A stretch of 64,000 nt of DNA, taken from Paramacrobiotus metropolitanus. Lineage: Eukaryota; Tardigrada; Eutardigrada; Parachela; Macrobiotidae. The DNA lies in NCBI RefSeq assembly GCF_019649055.1, contig NW_026570265.1:868001-932000 (forward strand). Direction: 5' to 3'. Made by a program: the position numbers and the translations under genes. Under the pieces are notes generated by a model that worked only from the letters and a program-made list of their open reading frames with translations, ran no database searches and was not told the origin of the DNA. Shown here in pieces: positions 46,426 to 59,249 of this stretch (position 1 is the first letter of the stretch; each line of letters opens with the position of its first letter).

Positions 46426-49400
46426 ATGGCTTTTGAATACAAAACTGATTTTCCACATTTATTGAGAAAAGCCAATGACAGATGTGCGATCGCGACACGA
46501 TTCGTGGAGGACATCCCAACAGAAAATCTGCAACTGGAATGTAAGTTCATGTCATTTTTGATGTTGCCGCTGTTTCGGTGTCTTAAATCAGTTAAATGAT
46601 TAATCATATTAATCATTAAATGCCTTATTACGAGCATTGGAAGTTGGAACTACGAGCGCGGCTTTCAGGCGCGTATCCTCATAAATTATGTCTGTTTTAT
46701 CTCAAGGTATGGCCAAGCTGGAGAACGAATTCTATCGCCTGCAGTCCGAATTTGACTGCATGGGACAAAGCCAATACAATACACGGACGTTATTAGAAGC
46801 AATAGTCGCTGCTCTAGAAAGCAGCGTGAAAGATTTGCAGATTAAGGATTCTGCATTGTACTACGGACTTTCCCGCACTCATCCGGAATATCAGAAATTC
46901 CTCCGTTTTCAGTCCTTGCTGGAGAGTGAATTCATCACATGGAAAATCATTTTTGAATTGCTGGTGCATCGAGGAAGCACGGCTTGGCAGGAGCATGAGT
47001 TGCAAGGGTCGGATCAAAATGTAAGTGTGCAAATATTCCTGCGTTTTTTAGTTTAAATTAATTTAGGATACTGCATCGCTGATGATATTTGCACGTAGGA
47101 AAAGTCTGAAAGCTTGTGATCGATATTCAATATTATCATGGGCCCATGGCGGCAACTACAAGTAGCACATCATTAAAACACCAGTGGGACTGTGGGAGTA
47201 GTAATAGTATTTCTCCCGCATGTACCAAATTCGTCCCCCGTATCGCACTCAGCAATTTATTTGGTGCTCATGATCTTATTCATTGTAAGCCGGAAGTGAA
47301 CGTGCATTATTCGTTTTAAATCTGAAACGAAAGAAAGGGGTAACCGCTCTATTCCATAAATTTTGTATGAAATTTGTATACGGTTAATTTGGACGTGAGA
47401 TTTGTGTGGACATAGAAACTGTCCAGCGGACTGCCGTCAGTCAAGAGATCGGTCAAATTTTGTGAACTTGCAGTTACTTACTAGTGAGTATTGACTACCT
47501 GATTCAGCGGTAAATTCTGCAGGCTGACACGGAAAAGAATCTCGTAGATGAGTGGATGAAGTCACCCCAACTGTCCGCTATTAAGGTTGTCCTGGATGTC
47601 CTGGAGGACACTTATTCGCGATGTAATCCACCGGAACTTCTTCTGCCTGGGTTAAAGGTTCGGGCCATGGCGCCTCGACTGCATACGACGCAGAATGCCA
47701 AACACGCTCGTTCTCAGGTATCTGTACATTCAGCAGATGGCGCACCGCTTGAGTATTCCGCTCACTTACATCTTTCCAGAGTCGTCGGCTGAGGGATATG
47801 CTACCGTCCACCTCCGTGACTGATGAGGAGATATATGAAGCAATATTCAAAAGCATTCGGGCCGGGAATTTCGAGTGTGCTGAAACGATTGCAAAAAGCG
47901 GTGGTATTGGAGTGTTTAATGTGAATTACCGCCTTCGTGATTACCTTACTGAGCCGGTGGTTGGCGGAAACCATAGTCGATTGCAATGGAAAAATTGGGC
48001 GTGGAACGTGTCTCAGGATGTGAGATTTTTCTGTTATAATATAAGGAACTCTGGATACTTTTCTCATAACTGACACGCGATACTGTCATCTAGATGGAAA
48101 TTGGACCTTGGCAGCGAGCAACATGGGGAATTTTGTGTGGAAATTATGCGGCGACGCTTCCTGTAGCATGCAGCTGGGAAGATCGACTGTGGATTTACTT
48201 GACTTGTTTCCTGGATCTCTGCATTGAGTCGATGCTTTGTAGAACTGTCTCCGGTATTGTTCAACCAAATACTGAATTGGCTTCCATTCTGCCGGTGGAA
48301 TATTGGTCTAGTGGGTTCGTACGCTGTTTCCTGCGCTTTATTTGAGTTGCATTATCGCTTGTATTTTTATCAAATACGTTTATTTTGGGTTTTAGTTCAG
48401 GCTTGGAGATTTCAAAAATATTCGACAAGCTACAGAGCCCTGATATGAACAGCTCTGGCAGCTGCTCCGTTCCGATATTTATTAACAGTATCAGAGCAGC
48501 AGTTACGAATGATTTGGAACCTAGTTTATTGATCTACGAAGATTTCATTCTCAATATGGCCAAAAACAAACTGCCTATGGATGGGATGCAAGTTTTCGAT
48601 GTTGTGCGACAAGCTAGCCAAAGTCGTTTCGTGGTTTTTGTGCTGTCCCTGGTCAAGGATGCTGGAATACCTATGGATCGTGTGTTTTACGGCCGTGCAT
48701 GTTTTCTATATGCACAGGTAACAGCTTACTGATAAATTTTTAAGAACAGTTTGTTTGGCAAGTAAGTGCATAATTATACAGTACTAGGAGACCCCGCGCA
48801 AATTGCGCGGAATAAATAAGAAATGAATAATTCAATGCAAAAAATTAACTTTTTTTAACTACATCTAAAACTATAAACATGAGGAAATCATAGAATTTAC
48901 TATAATGTCAATGGACTCCCAGGAAAACCCTAGAGGGGGCTCGTGAGCATATGGAAATTTTCAATTTTTCTTCCCGGAAATGAACCGGCTTTCGACTTAG
49001 CTCTACAGAACTAATCCTTCGCACCATAACAGTAAACAACTAATTAACTCGTATCCTTCAAAAATTTCAGATTATTTGCCCAGTTGCAAAATAGTAGCTC
49101 TGTAATTTAGATACGGCTTACCTAATCTGCTCATTTTTACCATCGCGATTCGCGCGCTTAGCCGCGCTGGTTCGAATTTCAAAGTAAGTAAAGCATCGCA
49201 TTTTACTGGGTTACACAAATGAACATTGGTTAAACGCTAAATCAAGCAGTACATTATTTCAACTATTTCAACACATAATATACTTCATCCAGCCTCCTCC
49301 CGATGCAGAAGGTTTCCTGAACGCATGCAGCATTACCTCGCATTAAAGCAATACTGATTCTCTGCTTCAGAAACTGAGTTGACCGCTAAGTAATGTAAAG

Positions 49401-52074
49401 TATGTAGGTTGCCTCGTTTGCTGCTCCGCGAGCTCCGCTCGCGCCGCAGCTCGGCGTCGCCTACGGCTCCGCCTTCTATGAAAAACTAACAAAACTATTT
49501 CAAGTTTCGCAAAATCTGTCGTTCTCAACAATGAAGCACTCCCCCTGGATGACGCGCCTAACGACCGCTAAGCAATCCCTCAGATAAAAAACTTGTTAGC
49601 TACATAAGTAGCTTTGCTGCAGAAGTGCAGTTAATACACATTAACTAAGCTCATATGGGATATGAACATATGCAGCTGCCGGTTTGCTGTCCCTAAACCA
49701 TAAAAATGCAGTACCATCAATCCTAAACATCAGTACCACCTTTCTCGGACATCATTTTTCACATAAAACAAATTAACAGTACTCGCAACTTGCGAGTCGC
49801 AAGTCATGATCTCAGTCATCGCAAATTTTTGACTTCAACGGCATATCAGTACGACAGTACTAAATACCAATGGCAACCGCCCGTGGAAACGTTGCAACTT
49901 TAAACTGGTCAAACCACTGCAAACGGCAGATCTTGAGAAACAGTTTTTGGGGCAGTTCCATACTCGCAGACTTTGTTAGGTTTTTTGTGCTGCATCTCAC
50001 TTTTTCTGACACCATTTGCTTATGAGAAATTTATAATACGTGGCCATGATTCGAGAATTTTCCTCCCATCCCAGCAAAGTTGGCCAAAACGCGCGTTCTT
50101 AGCGGTCGAGACAGTGGTGGAGTGGTCAGTTTTGCAGTGGTGGATTTTCGACTTTTCCCATTGGCTTTCTATGTTGAAGCTTTTCTAAATTCTCTTTCAA
50201 ACTTTTGTTTTTGTTTAAAAACTGACTTGCGATGGCAAATCTACCAAGTAAGGGCTATCGAATGATACATAGACATGGAAATTTGGCTCACTTGATCGGG
50301 CTGGCGAACTCGACAGAGTGGGAATTTCGTTAAGGCTTACGCGATTATTATATAGTGATGATAGTTCAAACTTGGTTCAGCTGTCCGTTTTTATGATGCA
50401 GGCTGCGGTGGAAAGGAACGTCCAAATGCTGGCATTCTATGTTTCTCGCATTCCTGAGCCAGAGCTCGGAGAGGCGGTCAAATCATTTGTTTCCGCATGT
50501 GAGTTGCAGATATTCTTTTACACTAAACGCAAAGGCAGAAATGCTTCCTTTCTAAATATTTCGTAAAAATTTGTGTATTGCGTGTTTCAAACTTTTCGAT
50601 AGGTTTTGTTGATGATGACCGTATAATATAGTTCGTTCGCTCCTTCATCAGCTCTTTGGTTGTAGACGAATCTCCGAAAGATTTATCGGAATTCTTCAGC
50701 AGTATACTGATGTTGAATAGACAGAGCTCAATGGATGCTGGGAAAGCTTTCTTGGCAGAAAGGTTTCTATCTTTGCAGATCTCACCAACACCTGAAATAC
50801 GGGTCTGTTTGCGCGACAAATTTTTGTTAATCTTCCTTCTTATTCCTCTATAATTAACTTCTTTATTCTATCCGTGAATCAGTTATCTGTTCTCTCTGCA
50901 GCATCGCTAATTGTTGGTACTGTCTTTAGTAGAAATGTTTGTTTTATTGTTTTTAGGAAGGATTCAATCAGATTTTCAAAGTATTCTGTGGTGTGCCGGA
51001 GATAGCAGCAACAGTCTTAGCGTGTCTGAACCGCTTGGTGCGCTTATTATTGCGTAAGTCTATTTAAGCCAACCAAATCGAAATTGTGGAGCGGCTTGAA
51101 TTTGTTTCGCTGTTGCAGTCAAGGAATCGCCTGATGCATCACTTGCCTACAGTCTGGTTTACGGACTAAAAAGTGATATTGGCATCGTCATGGGTAACCT
51201 TGATGCCGCTGGTGAATTGGACAATGTTACGGAAGATGCGAAGAGTGAAACCTTTTGTTGGCTGACTTACTTTGTAAGATTTTCTGTTTAATGCTCTTTG
51301 CCTTATTCGAAAGAGGAGGTAGAAATCGGATTTTCATTGTTCCAGGAGATCTGCCGTAAATGCGACGAATATAATCGCTATCACCTCAACGAAAGTTTGG
51401 AAGATGTTGACAACCCAGAAAACTTGTTGGAGGTTCGTTCCGAAAATTGCTTTTGAATGTTTCCAACGAAAATCTGTTCAGTCGACTGGGGAAATGAGTT
51501 GTAACTTGATACATATAACATAGGGCACCTGGTTTGGAACGGTTTCCGGTTTTTTAGGAAATTATGAAGGAAGGATTTCAAGTGTTCGGTGTTGATGATT
51601 GGTTGAAGGGATGTAGCACACCTGAAGAACCTGATCGGGGGCAACAATTGGAAAAGCTTCGAGACAGTACTTATGTGGAACTCTACTGCACTCTGGTGAA
51701 CTTGTCGAAGGACATTGAAGATGAGGATGTTTTATCTAATATGGTCAATGTTACCCTTGCTGTTGCCGACAAAGTTGCGAAGGTGCAGTACTTACCATTA
51801 ATCTTATTCGCTTGAGGTTCTTTTACTATTTGTGCTAACTGTGCACTAACTTCGGATTATTCCTAATTCTTTTGAGTTACGATATACCAGCAACCAACAA
51901 CTAAGCATAACCTGAAATTCGTCCATTGTTTAGGTTCATCTGGCTGAAGCAGGAGACGTTCTGCGATCGACCAGACACATAATGGAAATGGCTCTCAGTA
52001 AAGGGGTCTATAGCGCTGTATCTCAAGCAGAATTTAAAAAGTGTATAAAGAGAGTTAACGCGGTAATACGTTGA
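46426..52074 (+). CDS. NUP107: Nuclear pore protein Nup107
   Basis: Scaffold nucleoporin of the Nup107-160 (Y) complex. CDS is join(46426..46540, 46707..47020, 47523..47717, 47780..48019, 48094..48310, 48401..48717, 50402..50498, 50666..50802, 50957..51053, 51119..51273, 51346..51432, 51558..51782, 51934..52074), 778 aa. Conserved points are the W-rich region (LQWKNWAWNVSQD), the GNYAATLPVACSWEDRLWIY motif typical of Nup107/Nup84, the alpha-solenoid repeats after it, and FCWLTYFEICRKCDEYN near the C-terminus. The order follows human Nup107 throughout and all junctions are in phase. The model is shorter than human (925 aa), mostly at the disordered N-terminus; upstream exons may be missing. 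Intron 6 is 1,684 nt, far longer than the rest. Confidence 0.9.
48718..50401. other. Large NUP107 intron with anomalous GC-rich patch
   Basis: 1,684 nt while the other NUP107 introns are mostly below 200 nt. It contains the palindrome CCGCGCAAATTGCGCGG at 48795-48811 and, near 49430-49485, a patch of repeated GCTCCGC/GCTCG units unlike the AT-rich surroundings. No ORF of note was seen. It may hold an old insertion, but no inverted termini were found. Confidence 0.4.
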
Positions 52075-52342
52075 TGCCGCAGTGCGTTGTATTTCTCGGC
52101 GGTTGATTTCTTTTATCTTGAGTATTGACTGCTGATTTTTCAGTGTGATTTTCTTAAAGTTGTTATTAGTTGCCTGACTGACTAGCTGAAACGGTCACTG
52201 CAGTTGCACAGATGAAGTAAAATAAAGCAAACGAAATTTACCGTGTTCCGAAAAGAACTCACACTCAACGATTTATTCAGTAACAACAAAGACAAATTCA
52301 AAGTATTCGTTATAAAAATCACCAAGTAAAATAACGAACTTT

Positions 52343-54668
52343 TTAGTCACTTCGTAAGATTTTAAAACCTTCCATATTAAGATCAGCTCGGGAAGGAAAA
52401 ACCACTCTCAAACCACCGCTTTCATCCATAACGCGCAATTGCTGCACCACGATTTTTCTTCCAACTGAATGCTCTCCGTTACCGTTGTCACGGCTTTCAC
52501 TAGTTAAATCCTGTCTAACACAGGCGGTTATCAATTTCTCCGCAACGGCTTTACAGACTGCCAGGCTTTTCGAACTGGTCACTTCCAGGAGAACATTTTG
52601 CGTTGTGGGAAGAATTTTCGATTTTTCACTGTTGGTCAGAGGAGGCAGTGACAGCACGGTACCGCTTTCCGTTAACAAACACGGGTAGACTGTCTTTTCG
52701 TGCAGCAAATTCAAATACCTGAAAGCAGCATGGAAAGATTCTTATCAGTTAGGGACTGACTGACAAAAGGTGCCTAAATCAAATCATGCAGCTACTGCAA
52801 AATGTTTGATTACTTATGAATGCCGGAGAATGTGTTTCGCTTTTTTTCTTTCCTTAACGCATCGGCTTCCTGTTTCAGCTGATTCATCAAAATGTCGGCC
52901 GACACTTCCGCGGACCTCTTCAAGGGACAAATCTGAGAAAAGAATGTCATATTGACTGAAGTGTCACAATTTCACTAGTTTTCGCAACTTTATCAGGTAC
53001 GCCCAAAAAGATATTATGCTGCAGACCTTTTCAACAGAAACTAGAGAAGACTGTAATACAAGCAGGCAAATCTTAGAAATCACGTGCTTACCTTAATGCT
53101 TTGCGGAGATTTCGCATCGTAAACCATATTATCGGAGATCTGATCCAGATCATGGGTAGCAATAGTTGCTATAATATATACAAAAAATGTAAGAAAGATA
53201 GATGCGTAATTCTACAAACGTCAGTTCCAGATTAACCTGCTGTCCTCTTTTCACAAATGTCATCATGGAGATCGGACTAAAAACATCCGCAATGAGCATC
53301 ACCTTTATCGCATATCCAAGAAAAAAATAGTTATACCTGCAGTGCGATGAATTTCTTCATCTTTTCCGGATCGCTTAACTCCAGATTTTTTATCACGCAG
53401 CACACAATGAACGGTCGTACTTGCTGCGTAACGGCCTTCCACGTTATCTTTCTGGATGTCTCATCCGCCGGTAACACCTCGATTTCATCAACAACAACTT
53501 CCTCCTCGTCGACGCTCTTGTTTCCCTTACTCTTTTTCTTCGCTGCTTTTTGTTTATTTTCTGATTCGGTAACCGGAATCTGCGCAACGCAATGCTCTCG
53601 CACATAATCTAGCACCGCTTTCGATTTGGGCGGTTTCTGTGCGGTAAGTTTACACAGTCGTGAGTCTTTGATGGGATTATCATGGAGCAGTATTTCCCTC
53701 AGTTTTCCACACTGTGATAATTCTTTGGGGATAATGGTGATTTTGTTGGATGAGAGGTCCAAGTGTTTAAGAGCGGGAAGTTGGTCGATGCGAGGCGAGA
53801 TGCCGGTCAGTAAATTGGAATTCAAGTTCAATTCCAACAGATTTTCCAGTTGGTCCGAGCAGAGGACTTCCGGAAATTCAACTAGTTTGTTGTGGGACAA
53901 ATTGATCGATGTCAAATGAACGCAGTGCGACAAGTCCGATATCTTCGCAATTTCGTTTACGCTGCAAAGTGAATTAAAAGTTTTCGTTAAACTTAATGCC
54001 TAATAGTGAACATCGTTTTACCAATCTCAAGATCACAATAATACCAGAAATAAATTTATTACTGATGTCACCGCACTTCCAAGTATAGATAGTAGATGAC
54101 TTATTTCATCATTTTAGTTTATGATTATGCTAAAACGAAGTCTGAGACGAACTCCGACTTTTCAAGTTCCCCAATGTTTTTACCTGGCATTTAGGCTTTG
54201 AAGATCTCGCAAGTTTCCAAAGACATCTGGAAGCTCCGATAAACAGTTTTTGGAAATGTCCAAAACTTTAAGTTTCGTTAACAGCCTGACCGTTTCTAAA
54301 AAAACAAATGGCTGAACAACCACTACGAGTACTAAAATTGCTTGACAAACATTCACCATAGCTATTACAGTAAGTAATAAGACCGAAAGAGTGCAACCAA
54401 TGAGTATAATTTTTAGATCCTAAACCTTACGAGGAATTTCCTTAAGCTTGTTGTCATGTAGAATTAAGCGATTCAAGTTCTCCAGATGCCCAATTTTATC
54501 GGACAGGATGGTCAAAGGTGTCCGACTGATTTCTAGAAAATTCAGCGTTGCCAGATCAAAAACATGCTCGTCCAAGCCAGACTCTTCCACTCTCTTCGCT
54601 ATCTCGGATGAGCTCAGAACCAATTCGCGCCGCTGATGTTCTTGGACTTGTTGAACTTCGGTCCACAT
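52343..54668 (-). CDS. LRRC47: LRRC47-like leucine-rich repeat protein with B3/4 domain
   Basis: CDS is complement(join(52343..52718, 52814..52932, 53092..53168, 53237..53276, 53337..53961, 54184..54295, 54431..54668)), 528 aa (human LRRC47 583). About six leucine-rich repeats lie in residues 45-200 (for example LENLNRLILHDNKLKEIP, LKVLDISKNCLSELPDVFGN). A Lys/Glu-rich linker follows, then KKFIALQSDLHDDICEKRTA across a junction and THDLDQISDNMVYD, and a phenylalanyl-tRNA-synthetase-beta B3/4-like C-terminal domain (VYPCLLTESGTVLSLPPLTN, LLEVTSSKSLAVCKAV, VFPSRADLN). The same architecture is seen in human LRRC47, whose function is poorly known. Exon 4 is only 40 nt. All junctions are in phase. 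It converges on NUP107. Confidence 0.93.
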
Positions 54669-57592
54669 TCTCCAGTCCGCAGCTCACTTCGCTGAAGATT
54701 TAATTAAATTAACCCCAGCAAGGAACGTTCGTCGTCCCAGTCTCAAAACTGTTGGACGAACCTGAATTGTTATGCGGGAAAAACAGCAGTATAAAACTTA
54801 AAAGTACTGTACTTACAAGAACTGAGTCTACTGACAAGAATTTAAGCGATAACTTGCTCTTGGATGAAATCGTCGTTCATAATGATATTGTAGCCGTAGA
54901 CTCATGTTCTACGGATTGTCATTGGTAACAACTCAACCGGAAACAGATGTACCGCCTATCTCAGTAGAATTGTGAGTCCATGTTATCGGTTGTGAAGAAT
55001 TCTGAGATGTTCTGACTTTTCTGGATGTGAAATCAGTAGACGTGCTCACGCTGCCTCGACCGGCAGACGGTTGACTTTCCCACATGTTCTTGCTCTTGCC
55101 CTTGCTCTTGCACTTGCTCTGATTCTGATTAAATTGATGATGATGTTCCTGAATTTGCGCGTTACGTAAGATTGTGATTTACTTAAGATCTGGGTAATTA
55201 CCGACGAACCATCGAACCTCGTTTTATCGTGGTACGGGTGGATTAACCCAACCCACTAGGGGCAGCTTAGAAGTTGCCATTGCAATATCATGCAGTTGGT
55301 TGCGCCGAATGCGCGGGATGCGGTGCGTACAGCTGCACATGGATGGACTCTGGACCACGGATTCATATTCGTTTGTATAAAAGTGGTCATATCTATATGT
55401 TGTCCTAATAACTGCCTGACAAGTCATGCTTTGAAATACGGGCAGTTTACTTAAATACTTAAAATTTTGTAATTCATTATTTGGGTTAGCAATATCGCTA
55501 GTTTTATCATTATCGTTAATTTTTTTGTTTATTAGATGGAGCACGTCCAACAAAAAGCGCTGGCGGATGCCCGGTACTGCGAGACTAGAAGTGGCTTATG
55601 CCTCGTACTTTTTTGTGCCGAACTGGTGAACTCCTATTATACAACAAAAAATATCGAGAACAAAAAATATATAAAATCTAAATTAAAAACTTAATCTAAA
55701 AAAGCAGCGAGAACTGCATGGTAAACTAACTGCATGCATGGCGTGCACGCAGTACCGTACAATTACACCAGCGGAAGCTGGTGGGTCTGTGTGTCTTTGA
55801 AAAATCTACGTGTGTTAAATTCGCATTCGAATTGTTTTGTACCCAAAAATTATAGAAATGCAGCACAATTTGGCAAGTGTCTCTTAAACGCGGCCATCAC
55901 AGGCCTAGCATGATTTTCAGTTCTACAGAAATTAGCTCTTTACCAGATAAATAATTATGTGAGATTTTACGATTAGTGCAGTTCCGTCTGTGTTAGTATA
56001 GAACGTCAAGGCGCATTCGGGATAAAAGAAACACACCACTCAAGTAGTGTTAGAAAGAAGTGTCTGGAATAGGCGGCCTCCCTACCCTAGAGAACGCCCG
56101 ATCTGCATATCTGTAATACCCGCCCCCGGTGAATTTTCCGAGATTAAACAGATCTCTTCGTTGGATTTAACTTGTAACTGTTGTAACTGTAACTGTTGTA
56201 ATATTAATAATTTGTAACTGCTGATTATCTACCGGCCGGTGTACCTGGATATACTCGCGTCACAGTCGCGTGTCCCACATTTCACCTGTTTCCTGCCGTA
56301 TGTTTTCCTCTATGTAATCCGATGATCAAGCAACAGGCTTTTCCTTTTTATATCAATCGCAAGTTATAAATTCGGCGCACCAAAAACTTTACTTGGTAAT
56401 AACGTGCGTTCTGTATGGCTGTTATTGCTTTGAGAGGACGTTTGAATTGTCGTTACTTTTTTATTCGAGCTACTGAAATACCAAATACGGCTTATTAACA
56501 ATTAACTGCAGTGCGCTATTCTATATTAAATAGGCGGTTTGGACCATCACAAAAGCGTCAAAAGCGTTACGTGAAAACAAGAATACAAGAAAGAGAACTT
56601 GGAGCAATTAGTAAGGATCTCCAGATGCTGAAATGATGAAAAGGTCACACCATTAATTTATAACTACATGTTTTGACCGGTTGCCAATTATGATGCCATA
56701 AATTTGGCATGTAGAAAACCTATTTAGCGCCTTTCGGCTTGACGCAAGGTTAGTAAATATCCAAATTGATCTCGTTCTGAAAACTCCCATATGTACAATG
56801 CAGGCAGTTTTCGATCGATATGGGACACTCGACATCTGCCCTTTCATTCTCATCATGCACTGTCAAATCACCCGGAAAGCCTCCTTTTCAAAATTTGCAC
56901 CTTGCTCAAATGTATGCAAACTCAGCTTACAAATTGCATCTCATATTGCAGCACAAGACGAACCGATACAATTGACCAACACCTGCTCCTGGGCTCCATA
57001 TAAAATTTTTGTGTTTAGTCTCTCGTACTACATAAGTGCGCAATATTTGAACTTATTTTTACGCACGCGGAATGCCGTAAAGCCAGCTAAATTATGCAAG
57101 AAGCCAGTATTAATTACCAGGAATACTTTAATACACTTCTCTGTATCACAAGAATTCTGCGCAAAGCGCCATTCTGTATAGATTAAAAAATACCACCGAA
57201 ATGGCCATCCTTTCTTATAATATAAGAAAGGATGGCCATTTCGGCCATTATGTTTGTATAATTCTGTTTTAAACTCATTTGTAGTGCATATACTAGTATC
57301 ATTCTACTCATTTTATATTAGTATCGATCATTCTACTTCACTAAATGTTTATAGCATATTGAAACAAACCGGCTGTATTTTTCGCTGCTTCTATAGTTCA
57401 ATTTTTAAGAGAACAGTTATTTTCTGCCAGGCCAGTCTCTGCCTTTTTTGCATAACTTGGCTGCTCAGAAAAAACTCCAAATTTAATTTTTGACTAAAAA
57501 TCGAATTTTAGCACTCAAATCACAAAGCTATGATCGCAATCTAATTTGCTTCCCCTTCATTCTTTAACATCAACCCACAACGAAATTTTTGA
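54669..57592. other. Intergenic region with simple repeats and a palindrome
   Basis: About 2.9 kb without a supported gene. It contains an imperfect CTTGCT/CTTGCC hexamer run (about 55087-55125), iterated TTGTAACTG units (about 56171-56220) and a perfect 24-bp palindrome at 57196-57244. Several ORFs of 60-130 codons occur, but none shows a recognised family or a coherent splice pattern. Confidence 0.45.
57196..57244. repeat. Near-perfect palindrome, 24-bp arms
   Basis: CCGAAATGGCCATCCTTTCT... followed after a single central base by its exact reverse complement. With a one-base centre it cannot be a miRNA precursor; it resembles a minimal fold-back element. Confidence 0.85.
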
Positions 57593-59249
57593 CTAGTCAT
57601 AGTTTCCTGACTCCTCATTGTCAGAGATATCAGTTGAAGCTTTTGGCAGCCACAATTTAGTACGGGTTCGGTTATTCTCATCGGGCGATCCCGGGCCGCG
57701 GTCACGGTAATAAGAGAGCGAATGCCCTTCAATTATGCAGTCTGGTCCAACCAAAATATGGAAAGCTGCAAAAAAAATTAAACTGCTTTGAATGCTGTTC
57801 GAATTTATCGTGTACGAGTATTTCTACGGGGTGATCACGACGCACAAACAGATCATGGATAAGAAGTTTTGTTAACGTATTACAAAAATTTGCACAGAAA
57901 ATCAAAAGGTCATTCATAATTTTTGTGGTTTGTGGTTCGAATCACGGTGTTCTGATATTTAACAGTCGCTAATCGTTCGACACGACATGGCAGTGTCACA
58001 CCAAAAATATTTTGTACAGCAATAAGCAACATCATGCTGACTACAATTGATTCCAAAACGATCAGACCAGAATTTTAAATTTGTATTTGATAGGATTTTT
58101 CAAACATACAATTGTATTCAGCTGTATACTCGTACTTTTCCTACTGGTGTAGAAGTCGGCTTTTATTTTCTTGGGCGCAATATTTTAGCTATAATAAAAA
58201 AAGCAATATCGCAGCTGTGTTCGGTACTTAATTTCCAGCAAGAAATAAAGATTTTATGACGATTTTTTTGTTCTTTTCAGTTTTGATGTTTTAGCTGTGG
58301 TGTTGTCAACTTATCGGGAGTGTAAACAAAGACATACTTAATAAAAAATATAAATGGTTATGTCAGGAACTCAGGACTATAGTTTGACGCAATATTTAAT
58401 ATTACAACATATTACCCACTCGTCTTGTATTTTACGATTAGAAGGAAAACTTATAAGATAATCTGTACATGTATACATAGTTGTAGGGATTTCTCAAAGA
58501 GAGTTAGATTTAGTCTCGATGCTGCTCTACAGGTACAGTGGGTAAATTTGTTTCAATGTGTTTTTACTGTTAAAGACTGAATATGCAAAAAATCGAATCT
58601 ACGAAGCTTCCGATTAAGCCTGAAAATTTTTATGCCTGTATTCGCTAATAAAAAAAATACACTTCTAATAGGTACAAGAATATGCTGATATATATACTCG
58701 TAAAACGGGTTTTGAAAATTACGTTTATGTCGGCATAAGATACCGTCCGATGGCATTTCAGAGATAAGAAAAGCCTGATTGAATTGCGTTACCTTGTGAA
58801 CACGGTATGATGAACTTTTTTGGCGCTTCCTCTTTTTCTCGAATTTTTTGCAGTCCTTCTGGCCGGTCGAAGCTGCCTCCAGAATTTAGCAGGTCGGCTA
58901 GGTCGGCAATGTATTGAATGGCATGTTTCAGTGTGTCCACTTTCGACAGCCGCCGCTCATAGGGCAGCGTGGGTATGCAGCGTCGCAAATCCTCGAACGC
59001 GTCGTTAATGCTCTGCATCCGACGGCGTTCCCGTAAATTAGCCGCTTGCCGCTGCAAGACGTGCGTCTGCGGGCCTTTCTTCTTTTTGGATCGACGAATG
59101 TATTTATGATGGTGATCAAGAAGTTCACTGGACGATTTCCCTAACTGCGAATCCAAATAATCATTGTACATACAGTCACCGGTCTGGACGATCGACTGAT
59201 AGCAGCAGTTGCGATTGCCAAGGTAATCGGGATATTCAAAAAATTCCAT
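57593..59249 (-). CDS. PTF1A: PTF1A/Fer1-type bHLH transcription factor
   Basis: Nuclear transcription factor; in animals PTF1A (p48) pairs with an E-protein and RBPJ and acts in neural (and in vertebrates pancreatic) fate. CDS is complement(join(57593..57765, 58793..59249)), 209 aa. The bHLH domain (residues about 68-122) has basic region [20 protein letters not shown], then [20 protein letters not shown], matching PTF1A closely. Exon 2 was recognised from the conserved C-terminal boxes: [10 protein letters not shown] and [12 protein letters not shown] match the C1 (GHSLSW) and C2 (RTAKVWTPE) RBPJ-binding motifs. The donor is phase 1 and the acceptor TTTTTTTGCAG fits it. The human gene also has two exons. 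If the intron is not spliced, a stop 12 codons past the donor would remove C1 and C2. Confidence 0.93.

Noticed and set aside
46217-46465. 82-aa + strand ORF overlapping the NUP107 start
   Set aside because: It is out of frame with the NUP107 exon, whose frame aligns with the family after the intron.
49160-49190. GGTTCGAAT resembling a tRNA B box (another near 57930)
   Set aside because: No matching A box, anticodon arm or acceptor stem could be folded around either.
55224-55553. 109-aa ORF on the - strand
   Set aside because: No recognisable family, atypical composition and no splice partners.
57196-57244. microRNA precursor
   Set aside because: The arms are perfectly paired with a one-base loop, which does not fit a Dicer-processed hairpin.
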